A stretch of 64,000 nucleotides of DNA from Acidobacteriota bacterium. GTDB taxonomy: Bacteria > Acidobacteriota > Blastocatellia > Pyrinomonadales > Pyrinomonadaceae. Where the stretch lies: NCBI GenBank assembly GCA_019239425.1, contig JAFAZX010000083.1, forward strand, positions 148,792-212,791, given 5' to 3'. Within the stretch, counting starts at the first letter, position 1, and the number at the start of each line of letters is the position of its first letter. The notes under the pieces were generated by a model. The model was not told the origin of the DNA, made no database searches, and was given only the letters and a program-made list of their open reading frames with translations. Positions 33,466 to 41,837 of this stretch are shown piece by piece. The translations under genes and the position numbers were made by a program.

Positions 33466-35058
33466 CTACACGCCCGGCATGGCGCTCTTGAGCGGCCTGA
33501 GCAAGGCCCGCAGCACGAGCGTCATCCCCAGCGCCATCAGCGCGAGCACGAGGAAGAAGCTCGACTGCCGCCACAGCTCCCAGTAGACGCCGATGGCCGT
33601 CAGCTTGCTGCCGATGGCCGTCGAGACGAACCACCCGCCCATGAGCAGCCCGCGCCAGCGCGGCGGCGCGACCTTCGACACGAGCGACAGCCCCATCGGC
33701 GACAGCATCAGCTCGCCGAGCGAGATGATCGCGTACGCCAGAATCAGCCAGAGCGGCGAGACGCGGAAGAGGTAGGCGCTCTGCAGGAACGCGTCCGCGC
33801 GCGCCGAGAACTCGCCGGGGGCGACCCTTTCGACCGCGTCCGCGAGCTGCCGCCCGCCGGAGACGAGCTGCCCCGAGTCACCGTCCCTCCTCGGCGCGAA
33901 CTTGACGCCGTAGACGAGGTACTTCCCTTCCGGGTCTCGCGCGGAAGCCAGCTTGTCCAGAGTCTCCTGCGGCACGCCTTCGGCCTTCAGCTTCTCCAGG
34001 GCGCGGTCGTTGATTCTGAACGAGCCGGCCTCGTACATCTCCGGCCGGACTTCGCGGCCCTCGCCGACGGACGCGGCCGCGTACAGCACCAGGAACGAGA
34101 GCGAGGTCAGCAGCATCCCGAGCGCCATCTTCGAAGGCGTGGACGGCTCCTTGCCGCGCCGCGCGAGCCAGTCCCAGAAGCGCAGCAGCGGGAACGTGAG
34201 CGAGATGATCCAGAACGAGTTGATGGCGTTCGAGAGCGTCCCCGACACGGCCCAGTCCGTGTTGTCGTCCGCCCAGAAGGTGAGTGTGGAGCCGTTCTGG
34301 TTGAAGACCATCCAGAAGACGACGACGAGGCCGAAGACGACGACGAGGGCCATGACCCGCTTCCAGTCCGGCACGCCCCGCATCGCGTCGGGCCGCGCGT
34401 CGGCCTTCGCCCCCCGGTCGTGGCCGCGGCGCTCGACGGCGCGCCGGAAGGCCCAGAGGGTCGTGACCGAGACCACCATCCCGAAGGCGGCGACGGCGAA
34501 CGCGGGGTGGAAGCCGAACTGCCTCTTCACCACCTCCATCACCAGGGGCGCGATGAGGCCGCCGATGTTGATGCCCATGTAGAAGATGGTGTAGGCGCGC
34601 TCCTTGAGGGGGCTGCCTTCGGGGTAGAGGTTGCCGACCATCGTCGAGACGTTCGGCTTGAAGAAGCCGTTGCCGACGACGAGGCAGGTCAGCGCGGCGT
34701 AGACCGCCGGCAGCGAGTGGAAGGCGAGCAGCCCGTGGCCGGCCATGAAGAAGAGGCCGCCGATGGTCACGGCCCGCCGGTAGCCGAGGACGCGGTCGGC
34801 CAGGAAGCCGCCGACCAGCGGGCTCGCGTAGACGAACATCAGGTAGTTGGCGTAGAGCGACGTGGCCTGCGCCGCCGTCCAGCCGAAACCCTGCGCGGGG
34901 TCGCGCAGGTAGAGCGTGAAGAGCGCGAGCATCGAGTAGAAGCTGAAGCGCTCCCACAACTCCGTCGCGAACAGAACGTAGAGCCCCCTGGGATGTGCGG
35001 CCGCCTCGTCGAAGTCCGGATAACGATCTATTGCACCCGCGTTCGAGCTCATCGCCAT
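33466..35058 (-). CDS. POT family proton-coupled peptide transporter
   Basis: The product has 530 residues. ATG 35058 follows AAGGA at 5-6 nt. The N-terminal POT signature is present (FATELWERFSFYSMLALFTL), as is the motif after helix 2 (GGFLADRVLGYRRAVTIGG) and GNGFFKPNVSTMVGNLYPEG. Around twelve to fourteen membrane helices are visible. It imports di- or tripeptides with protons. The segment between the helices after about residue 320 (REVRPEMYEAGSFRINDRAL) is a large soluble loop. It is divergent from the sigma factor gene at 35298. Confidence 0.92.
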   Translation of the reverse strand: MAMSSNAGAIDRYPDFDEAAAHPRGLYVLFATELWERFSFYSMLALFTLYLRDPAQGFGWTAAQATSLYANYLMFVYASPLVGGFLADRVLGYRRAVTIGGLFFMAGHGLLAFHSLPAVYAALTCLVVGNGFFKPNVSTMVGNLYPEGSPLKERAYTIFYMGINIGGLIAPLVMEVVKRQFGFHPAFAVAAFGMVVSVTTLWAFRRAVERRGHDRGAKADARPDAMRGVPDWKRVMALVVVFGLVVVFWMVFNQNGSTLTFWADDNTDWAVSGTLSNAINSFWIISLTFPLLRFWDWLARRGKEPSTPSKMALGMLLTSLSFLVLYAAASVGEGREVRPEMYEAGSFRINDRALEKLKAEGVPQETLDKLASARDPEGKYLVYGVKFAPRRDGDSGQLVSGGRQLADAVERVAPGEFSARADAFLQSAYLFRVSPLWLILAYAIISLGELMLSPMGLSLVSKVAPPRWRGLLMGGWFVSTAIGSKLTAIGVYWELWRQSSFFLVLALMALGMTLVLRALLRPLKSAMPGV

Positions 35059-35297
35059 TTCAGTCCTTTCGAAGTGGTCGGGCTCCCGAAACGCCCCTAC
35101 TCTGTTTTCCGTAAATTCCGGGGTCTAACTGGCGAGCCCTTGACGATTTTTTTTGCGGCCTGCGCCGGCCAACAAAATCCTTTGCAAACGAACCGAATTC
35201 TGTTCCAATGCACGGGCGACTCGGGGGCTGACCTTTCCGGCCTGACACGTTTCAACGTCTCCGGACACTCACACCACCAGTAGGGCGAGACTCTGCG

Positions 35298-35906
35298 ATG
35301 GGCGACTCCCCAACAGACACGAATGAGATCGATTTACTGTTGGAGGCCCTGCGCGGCGGCGACCGGGGCGCGTTCGGCAAGCTGATCCCTTTGGTGGAAG
35401 ACGAGCTCCGCCGGCTGGCGCGCTCCCGCTTAAGGTTCGAGCGCCGGAACCACACGCTGGGGGTCACTGCGCTCGTCAACGAGGCCTACGTGAAAATGGT
35501 CAAGGACCCGCCGCGCGACTGGAAGGACAAGGCCTACTTCCTCAGCGTGGCGTCGACGGCGATGCGGAATATCCTGGTCGACTACGAGAGGAGAAGGAGG
35601 AGCGAGAAACGCGGCGGCGACCAGGAGCGTGCGGACGTCGAGCTGGTCGATGACTTTAAAAAGGTGGGCGGGAATCCGCTCGAGATCAGCGAAGCGCTGT
35701 ACGACCTCGAAAGGGTGGACCCGGTGGGGGCGCGGATCGTCGAGATGCACTTCTACGGGGGCATGACCTGGGACGAGATAGCGGAGGTCTTGAACACCTC
35801 CCGCGACAAGGCGAGGAAACATTGGAACGTGGCGAAGGCGTGGCTCAGGAGGGAGATGAAAGGGGATGAATCCCGCGGATCGTCAGAAGCTGGTCGAGAT
35901 ATTTAA
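35298..35906 (+). CDS. ECF-type sigma factor paired with a kinase
   Basis: The product has 202 residues and carries sigma region 2 (LVEDELRRLARSRLRFE; ALVNEAYVKM; MRNILVDYERRRRSEKRG) and region 4 (MTWDEIAEVLNTSRDKARKH). The ALVNEAYVKM and VDYERRRR text matches the group common in Acidobacteriota and Planctomycetes (TIGR02999-like, from recall). No anti-sigma gene is present. Instead the next gene, which overlaps by 41 nt, is a Ser/Thr kinase that may control it. A T-tract (GATTTTTTTTGCGG near 35145-35160) lies upstream and resembles one before the second sigma gene at 52.5 kb. Confidence 0.9.
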   Translation: MGDSPTDTNEIDLLLEALRGGDRGAFGKLIPLVEDELRRLARSRLRFERRNHTLGVTALVNEAYVKMVKDPPRDWKDKAYFLSVASTAMRNILVDYERRRRSEKRGGDQERADVELVDDFKKVGGNPLEISEALYDLERVDPVGARIVEMHFYGGMTWDEIAEVLNTSRDKARKHWNVAKAWLRREMKGDESRGSSEAGRDI

Positions 35907-37992
35907 CGGCGCGCTGGAACTCCCCGCGGACGAGAGGCGGCAGTTCGTCTCCGGAGAGTGCGGCGATGACGCGGGCCTGCGCGAGGAGGTCGAATCGCTG
36001 CTGGCCTTCCACGACGACGAGTTCATGGAAGAGGACGTGAGCGAGCGCGTGATGGAGCTGCTGCGCGGCGGCCTGCTGCCGGGCGACGTGCTCGACGGCA
36101 AGTACAAAATCGTCCGGAAGATTGGCAGCGGCGGGATGGGCGAGGTCTACCTGGCGGAAGACCTCGCGCTGGGCGGGCGGCGGGTCGCCCTGAAGGCGCT
36201 CGGCGGGGAGTTCGGCGAGGACGAGCAGCGGGTGCGGAGCTTCCGGAAGGAGGCGCGCGCGGCTTCGGGTCTGAACCACAAGCACATCCTCACCGTCCAC
36301 GCGTTCATCGCCGGGGGCGGCAAGAGCTTCATCGTCACCGAGTACATCGAGGGCCAGACGCTGCGCGAGAAGCTCGGGCGGGGGCCGCTCGACGTGCCGA
36401 CGGCCCTCAAGCTCACCGGCCAGATCGCCTCGGCCCTCGAAGCCGCCCACGCGCGCGGCGTCGTCCACCGCGACGTCAAGCCCGAGAACGTCATCGTCAG
36501 GCCGGACGGCGACGCCAAGGTCTTGGACTTCGGCATCGCCACGCTGGCCGCGCGCGAGGCGCCGCAGGGCGAGCCGGACGCGGCGGGTGTGAGCGGGACG
36601 GAATGGCTGCGCGGCTTCGGGACGACGAATTACATGTCGCCGGAGCAGGTGCGCAGGCAGGCGACGGACAGGCGGACTGACGTCTGGAGTCTGGGCGTCT
36701 GCCTCTACGAGATGCTGGCCGGCGTGCCGCCGTTCAAAGACCAGACGGCGGTCGAGACCCTCGCCTCGATCCTCAAGGTCGAGCCCGCCCCGCTGAGCCG
36801 GCACATCCCGGAGAGTTTGAAGGCCGTCGTCAGGAAAGCCCTGCAGAAGGCCCCCGAGCGCCGCTACCAGACGATGCGCGAGTTCCTGTCGGATATCGGG
36901 AACAGCTCGGCGGCCTCGTACGGCGGGGCCACCACCTTCAAGGAGTGGCGGGAGACCTCGGGCGCGAAAATTTGGGCGCGCCTCCGCAACTGCGTGGCGG
37001 CCAGTTTCCTGCTCTCGCTCGTGCTGGCCTCGGCGATCTATTTCTCCGACCCGGCCCGCGCCGAAGCTTCGAAGCAGTTGGCGGCGCAGGCCGCGCAGGG
37101 GGTCGGCTGTATCCTGCACCTGATCGCTATCGCCGTCGCCTACCAATACCTCAGGCGGAACCCGGGGCCGCAGGGGTTTCGCGACCTCAGGTTCGACAAG
37201 AACGACGGCCGCCTGAAGCCTCACATCACGAACTCCACCGGCTACCAGAAGGTGGACGATTGGGAGAAGGCGCGGAACAGCGCGGAGGACGCGTTGAAAC
37301 ATTACCGCGAGTGGTTCGTCTGGCTGCTGGCCGCCTGGTTCTTTCTCTACCTCTGCGCGTCGGCGAGCCTCTTCGATTTCGGGGAGCGGAACTACATCGT
37401 CGCCACCGTCTTCACGCTCGGTAACAACCTCAACACGTTATGCATCTGGCGCTGCTTCGACATCCTGAACGAGCCGATCACGGTCGGGCATAAGACCCAG
37501 GGGCGGAAGGGGGTCACCATCACGGGCGGGCGGCGGCGGCCGCAGTGGTTCATCCCGGTCGCGTTCGGGATGCTCATCTGGTTCGTCATCGAGTTGGTGC
37601 TGACCTCGCACCCCGCGCCGCACACCGAGACCATCCACCTCATCTCAAAGGTCATCAGCGGCATCGCCGGCGGGGTCGCGATGGCGCTCTTCGTCGGCCG
37701 CTTCCAGAGCAAATTTCTCAACTCGCCACCCTGGCTGGTCTTAATCCTGTTCCTCTACACGGTGATCCAGGCCCTCTTCATCTTTTACGGGGGCAAGTCG
37801 CTGCAGGAGCAGGTGGCGGCGGCGCTCGTCATGAACGCGGCCCTCGGGCTGAAGTGCCTGCTCATCCTCTACATGTTCTGGCTCTTCCAGTCGGGGCGTC
37901 TGCTGTTCTACCTGGTGCGGGTCAGGCGCGCCTCCGAGCAGGTGGACGAAGAGTGGAAGAACTTCCGCGAGGTTCTGGGGCAGGGGGCCTGA
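35866..37992 (+). CDS. Membrane Ser/Thr protein kinase
   Basis: The product has 708 residues. An N-terminal helical segment (LVEIFNGALELPADERRQFV) typical of acidobacterial kinases precedes the catalytic domain at about 80-345. The glycine loop IGSGGMGEVYLAED, Lys110, Glu129, HRDVKPEN (Asp203, Asn208) and DFG (Asp221) are all present, so it should be active. The C-terminal half has about seven hydrophobic segments from residue 375 onward (e.g. FLLSLVLASAIYF, WLVLILFLYTVIQALFIFY), an unusual polytopic sensor part. The start overlaps the sigma gene by 41 nt, so the two are coupled and the kinase probably acts on the sigma factor. Confidence 0.92.
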   Translation: MNPADRQKLVEIFNGALELPADERRQFVSGECGDDAGLREEVESLLAFHDDEFMEEDVSERVMELLRGGLLPGDVLDGKYKIVRKIGSGGMGEVYLAEDLALGGRRVALKALGGEFGEDEQRVRSFRKEARAASGLNHKHILTVHAFIAGGGKSFIVTEYIEGQTLREKLGRGPLDVPTALKLTGQIASALEAAHARGVVHRDVKPENVIVRPDGDAKVLDFGIATLAAREAPQGEPDAAGVSGTEWLRGFGTTNYMSPEQVRRQATDRRTDVWSLGVCLYEMLAGVPPFKDQTAVETLASILKVEPAPLSRHIPESLKAVVRKALQKAPERRYQTMREFLSDIGNSSAASYGGATTFKEWRETSGAKIWARLRNCVAASFLLSLVLASAIYFSDPARAEASKQLAAQAAQGVGCILHLIAIAVAYQYLRRNPGPQGFRDLRFDKNDGRLKPHITNSTGYQKVDDWEKARNSAEDALKHYREWFVWLLAAWFFLYLCASASLFDFGERNYIVATVFTLGNNLNTLCIWRCFDILNEPITVGHKTQGRKGVTITGGRRRPQWFIPVAFGMLIWFVIELVLTSHPAPHTETIHLISKVISGIAGGVAMALFVGRFQSKFLNSPPWLVLILFLYTVIQALFIFYGGKSLQEQVAAALVMNAALGLKCLLILYMFWLFQSGRLLFYLVRVRRASEQVDEEWKNFREVLGQGA

Positions 37993-38051
37993 GCCGACTT
38001 GCCACGGCCGAAAGTTCATGACAGACCCGGGGTCGGACGTCAGATGCCCTT

Positions 38052-38271
38052 ACTCATACAGACTTGCAAATTGAAATAAGGCCCCTTCTCGCTGGGAGCG
38101 CGGGCATCCCTGCCCGCTAGCGTGCGAAAGCACGCTGACCGTCTTACTCTTCACCTCGACCTTGAGCTTGGGCGCGTCGTCTCATTCGCGCCTGCGGCGC
38201 TCAGGCGGGCAGGGATGCCCGCGCTCCCAGCGAAGAGCCGGCCTTATTTCTATTTGCAACTCGGTATCAGA
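38052..38271. mobile_element. MITE-like element, copy 1
   Basis: About 220 bp bounded by imperfect inverted repeats of about 65 bp that begin CTCATACAGACTTGCAAATT and end (complement) TTCTGATACCGAGTTGCAAA. They run inward through GCTGGGAGCGCGGGCATCCC. The core carries a short hairpin (AGCGTGCGAAAGCACGCT). No coding capacity. A second copy lies at 46.04 kb in the opposite orientation. Confidence 0.75.
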
Positions 38272-38647
38272 AAGTGAATTTCGCCCTCGACAGCGCGTAG
38301 AGGAGCAGGGCGAGGAGCGCGACGTTGACGGCTAAGGCCCCGGCCCCCCACGCCGCCCAGTGTTGCCGCGTCCCGGCCAGCACACCCAGGGCCGGCCAAT
38401 ACAGTGCGCCCAGAAGCTCCCCGAACCAGCCCGGCAGCCCCAGCGCCTCGCAGATGATCCTGGCGATGAAGATGCGTGGCACCACGTTGAGCAGCGAGAT
38501 GGAATAGACCAGCCGCAATGAAAGCGGGAGCGAGTCATAACTGACCCGTGTGTCGAGGGGCTGCACGACGTAGTGGCTGGCCGCAATCGCCACGCCGCAG
38601 GAGACGGCGACGATGAGGACAGGCAGGTTTCGTAAGTGCCACGTCAT
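38267..38647 (-). CDS. Small integral membrane protein of unknown function
   Basis: The product has 126 residues from ATG 38647; an upstream in-frame start at 38704 is possible. Four hydrophobic segments are visible (LPVLIVAVSCGVAIAAS, LRLVYSISLLNVVPRIFIAR, LLGALYWPALGVLAGT, AWGAGALAVNVALLALLLYA). I do not recognise the family. Its last residues and stop codon fall at the edge of the MITE-like element, whose terminal TGATACCGA supplies the TGA stop. Confidence 0.6.
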   Translation of the reverse strand: MTWHLRNLPVLIVAVSCGVAIAASHYVVQPLDTRVSYDSLPLSLRLVYSISLLNVVPRIFIARIICEALGLPGWFGELLGALYWPALGVLAGTRQHWAAWGAGALAVNVALLALLLYALSRAKFTF

Positions 38648-38848
38648 ACGCACCGCCGCCAGTTTAGCAGGAACGCCCGACGCCCGGCATCGCTGATTTG
38701 ACACGACGCGGCCCGAAACCTGCTACTATCTCCGCCGCAGCCGTACTCCCCAGGGCGTCGAGGTGCTGCCCGTCACACGGCCCGCCCGATCCCGCGGGCC
38801 GGAACCCGCAACCGCCCGGACACCAACGGAACAAGTAAGGACATGAGA

Positions 38849-40438
38849 ATGAGGGCTCCTCGTACCCGCTTCCTATCGCTCTGCCTGCTCACCCTCGCGT
38901 GCGCCTGCGCCGCGGCCGCGCGCGCCGACGCGCGGGTCGGCGCCGCCGCGGCCGTCCCCGTCATCAACGTCGCCGACGCGAGCATCGGCGAAGGCGACGG
39001 GCGCAGCGACGACATGGTCTTCGTCGTCACCCTCTCGGAGCCGAGCGCGCAGACGGTCACGGTCGCCGTCACGACGCAGGCCGTGAGCGCGACCCCCGGA
39101 CACTTCTACGACAACGGCACTGACTACAACGAGACCACCGGGACGCTGACGATCCCCGCGGGCTTCACGTACGGACTCATCCCCGTCGGCATCGTCCCCG
39201 ACGCCGTGCAGGAGCCCGACGAGACTTTCAAGGTGCTCCTCTCGTCCCCCGCCAACGCCGTGATCGGCGACGGCGAGGCCGTCGGCACCATCAAGGACGA
39301 CGACGGCGCGGTCTTCACCAAGGTGCAGCTCACCGCCGACCACTTCCAGGTCTCCGAATCCGACCGCAAGATAGATTTTCTGGTGACGAGGACGGGCGAC
39401 CTCTCCGCGCCTTCCGTCGTGAGCTACACCACCGACTTCTACGGGCGCAACGAGTACACGACCACCGTCGGCGCCCTGCGGTTCGAGCCGAACGAGACGA
39501 CCAAGACCTTCACCGTCTACGTGACCGACGACGCCTTCAGGGAGGATAAGGAGTCGTTCTACGTCTACCTCTACGGCGCCGTCGGCTGCACCCTCGGCAA
39601 GCCCTCCTTCGCCTTCTTCGACATCGAGAGCAACGACGCGGCCGACGGGCCGAGCCCCGTCCGCGCCGCGAGCTTCGACCCGGACTTCTTCGTCCGGCAG
39701 CACTACGCGGACTTCCTCGGGCGCGAGCCAGACGCGGAAGGGCTCGCCTTCTGGAAGAACCAGACGACGAACTGCGGCAACCCGAACCCGGAGGTCTGCC
39801 GCGTCAACGTCTCGGCCGCCTTCTTCCAGTCCATCGAGTTCCAGAACACGGGCTACCTCGTCTACCGGACTTACAAGGCGGCCTACGGGAGCCCTCCGGG
39901 ACAGCCTCCCATCAACTGGCCGAACTTCCTCTTCGGCACGCGGCAACTCGGGCAGAACGTCGTCGTCGGGCAGGGCGACTGGCAGAATCAGCTCGAACTG
40001 AACAAGCGCGAATTCTTCGACGCGTTCGCCCAGGGGCTCTACTTCCCGCTCTTCCACCCGACGACGCTCAGCCCCGCGCAGTTCGCCGACCGCCTCTTCG
40101 CCAACGCCGAGGTCACCCCGACGGCCGCCGAGCGCCAGGCGGTCATCGGCGAGTTCGGCGGCGCGGCCGACACGGCGGACGCCGCGGCGCGCGCCCGCGC
40201 CCTGCGGCGCGTCGCCGAAAACGGGAAGCTCGCGCAGCAGGAGTTCAACCGCGCCTTCGTGCTCATGCAGTACTTCGGCTACCTGCGGCGCGACCCGAAC
40301 GAGTCGCCCGACAGGGACTTCACGGGCTACAACTTCTGGCTCGGCAAATTGAACCAGTTCAACGGCAACTTCGTCGAGGCCGAGATGGTCAAAGCCTTCA
40401 TCACCTCGGACGAGTACATCAAGCGGTTCGGGCAGTAG
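38849..40438 (+). CDS. Secreted Calx-beta / DUF4214 protein
   Basis: The product has 529 residues. ATG 38849 is preferred to 38843 because TAAGGA then has a proper 7-8 nt spacing. A signal peptide ends near AARADA. Residues about 35-145 form a Calx-beta calcium-binding domain (DDMVFVVTLSEPSAQTVTVA; EPDETFKVLLSSPANA), and 150-260 a second, weaker one. The C-terminal half is DUF4214-like (FFVRQHYADFLGREPDAEG; FGYLRRDPNESPDRDFTGYN), a module found in large exported proteins. Calcium-dependent extracellular binding is likely; the partner is unknown. Confidence 0.88.
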   Translation: MRAPRTRFLSLCLLTLACACAAAARADARVGAAAAVPVINVADASIGEGDGRSDDMVFVVTLSEPSAQTVTVAVTTQAVSATPGHFYDNGTDYNETTGTLTIPAGFTYGLIPVGIVPDAVQEPDETFKVLLSSPANAVIGDGEAVGTIKDDDGAVFTKVQLTADHFQVSESDRKIDFLVTRTGDLSAPSVVSYTTDFYGRNEYTTTVGALRFEPNETTKTFTVYVTDDAFREDKESFYVYLYGAVGCTLGKPSFAFFDIESNDAADGPSPVRAASFDPDFFVRQHYADFLGREPDAEGLAFWKNQTTNCGNPNPEVCRVNVSAAFFQSIEFQNTGYLVYRTYKAAYGSPPGQPPINWPNFLFGTRQLGQNVVVGQGDWQNQLELNKREFFDAFAQGLYFPLFHPTTLSPAQFADRLFANAEVTPTAAERQAVIGEFGGAADTADAAARARALRRVAENGKLAQQEFNRAFVLMQYFGYLRRDPNESPDRDFTGYNFWLGKLNQFNGNFVEAEMVKAFITSDEYIKRFGQ

Positions 40439-40460
40439 GCGTCGCCCGGCGCGGGAGCGT

Positions 40461-40494
40461 GAGGCCGCCCGAGGTTAAATTCTCGGGCGGCCTC
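40461..40494 (+). terminator. Terminator hairpin
   Basis: GAGGCCGCCCGAG and its complement CTCGGGCGGCCTC flank TTAAATT, 22 bp after the stop of the Calx-beta gene. There is no long T-run. Confidence 0.65.
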
Positions 40495-40543
40495 CGCGTT
40501 GTAGGGCTGGCCCTTTTCGGCGGGTGTCCCTACTATTCAGCTC

Positions 40544-41833
40544 ATGCACAACGTCGTGGGTTTGGATTTCGGGACGACGAACAGCGCCATCGCCGTCGGC
40601 AAGGGCGACGGCTCCGTCGAGCTGGCCCTTTTCCGTGACGGCCCGAACTTAACTAAAACTTTCAGGTCGATCCTCTACTTCCCGGCCAAAGAACGCGGGG
40701 CGGATAAGCAGCCGCCGGTGGTCGCAGGCCCCGACGCGATACACAGCTACCTCGACGCGGAGACCAAAGGGCGGCTGATGTTGTCGATCAAATCTTACTT
40801 AGCCAGCCGCCTGTTTACACACACACAGATATACGGGCGGAGTTATACGATTGAAGATTTGGTCTCGGTCATCCTCCGCAGGCTCAGGGAGGTGGCCCGG
40901 ACGCAGTTCGGCGGCGCCGCTGCTGCACACGCCGTGGTCGGCCGCCCGGTCGTCTTCTCGGGCGCCGAAAAACCGGAAGACGAGCAGTTCGCACTCGGGC
41001 GGCTCAGGGCGGCGGCGGAGCTGGCCGGGTTCGACAGCGTCTCGTTCGAGTTCGAGCCGATTGCCGCGGCCTACCACTACGAGAAGCAACTCGACCACGA
41101 CGAGCTGGTTCTGATAGGCGACTTCGGCGGCGGCACCAGCGACTTCTCCCTAATCCGGCTCGGGCCGTCCAGGCGTCGGGAGGGCCACCAGCAAAGACAC
41201 ATCCTGGGCACCGAAGGCCTCCCCATCGCGGGCGACACTTTCGACAGTCGGGTGATGACGAACGTGGTCGCGCCGAGGCTGGGCTTAGGCTCTCAATACA
41301 TCTCTCTGGGTAAAGAGCTGAGGGTGCCCGTCTGGATTTACACCAAGCTGGCGAGCTGGCACCTGATGTCTTTCCTCAACACCCCGGACACGATGAACGT
41401 TCTGAAGCAGGTGAAAGCGCAGGCCGTCGAGCGCGAGAAGGTCGAGGCGCTGATTCACGTCATCAAGGATAATCTGGGCTACAAGCTCTACAGGTCGGTC
41501 GAGGCCGCGAAGGTCGGGCTGACCGACGGGGAGACCGCCGGCTTCGTCTTTAACGACGCACAGGTGGAGATCGAAGAGTACGTCGGGCGGCGGGCGTTCG
41601 AGTCCTGGATACGGCCGGACGTAGAGGCCATCGCCGGCTGCGTCGAGCGTTTACTGTCGCGGTGTCAGGTCGCCGCGGCCGACGTAGACAGCGTCTTCCT
41701 CACGGGCGGGTCGTCATTCGTGCCGGCGGTTCGGCGACTCTTCGCAGACAGGTTCGGCGCCGACCGTCTGCGGAGCGGGGAGGAGCTGACCACCGTCGCG
41801 AAAGGGCTGGCGCTCTGCGCCCTGGATAGATAA
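40544..41833 (+). CDS. Hsp70-like chaperone (YegD type)
   Basis: The product has 429 residues, much shorter than DnaK. The phosphate-1 motif VGLDFGTTNSAIAVGKG opens the protein, phosphate-2 is LIGDFGGGTSDFSLIRLG near residue 192, and the adenosine motif is FLTGGSSFVPAVRRLF near 385. Only the ATPase-like part is present, with an insertion around 230-330 and no canonical substrate-binding domain, as in YegD proteins. There is no co-chaperone nearby. It probably has a specialised ATP-dependent role in the cytoplasm. The gene has a weak ribosome site. Confidence 0.87.
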   Translation: MHNVVGLDFGTTNSAIAVGKGDGSVELALFRDGPNLTKTFRSILYFPAKERGADKQPPVVAGPDAIHSYLDAETKGRLMLSIKSYLASRLFTHTQIYGRSYTIEDLVSVILRRLREVARTQFGGAAAAHAVVGRPVVFSGAEKPEDEQFALGRLRAAAELAGFDSVSFEFEPIAAAYHYEKQLDHDELVLIGDFGGGTSDFSLIRLGPSRRREGHQQRHILGTEGLPIAGDTFDSRVMTNVVAPRLGLGSQYISLGKELRVPVWIYTKLASWHLMSFLNTPDTMNVLKQVKAQAVEREKVEALIHVIKDNLGYKLYRSVEAAKVGLTDGETAGFVFNDAQVEIEEYVGRRAFESWIRPDVEAIAGCVERLLSRCQVAAADVDSVFLTGGSSFVPAVRRLFADRFGADRLRSGEELTTVAKGLALCALDR

Positions 41834-41837
41834 TCCC

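Noticed and set aside
31861..35283. 1140-codon open frame opposite the two transporter genes
   Set aside because: It is antisense to two well-supported membrane transporters and its product is low-complexity Arg/Glu/His-rich text.
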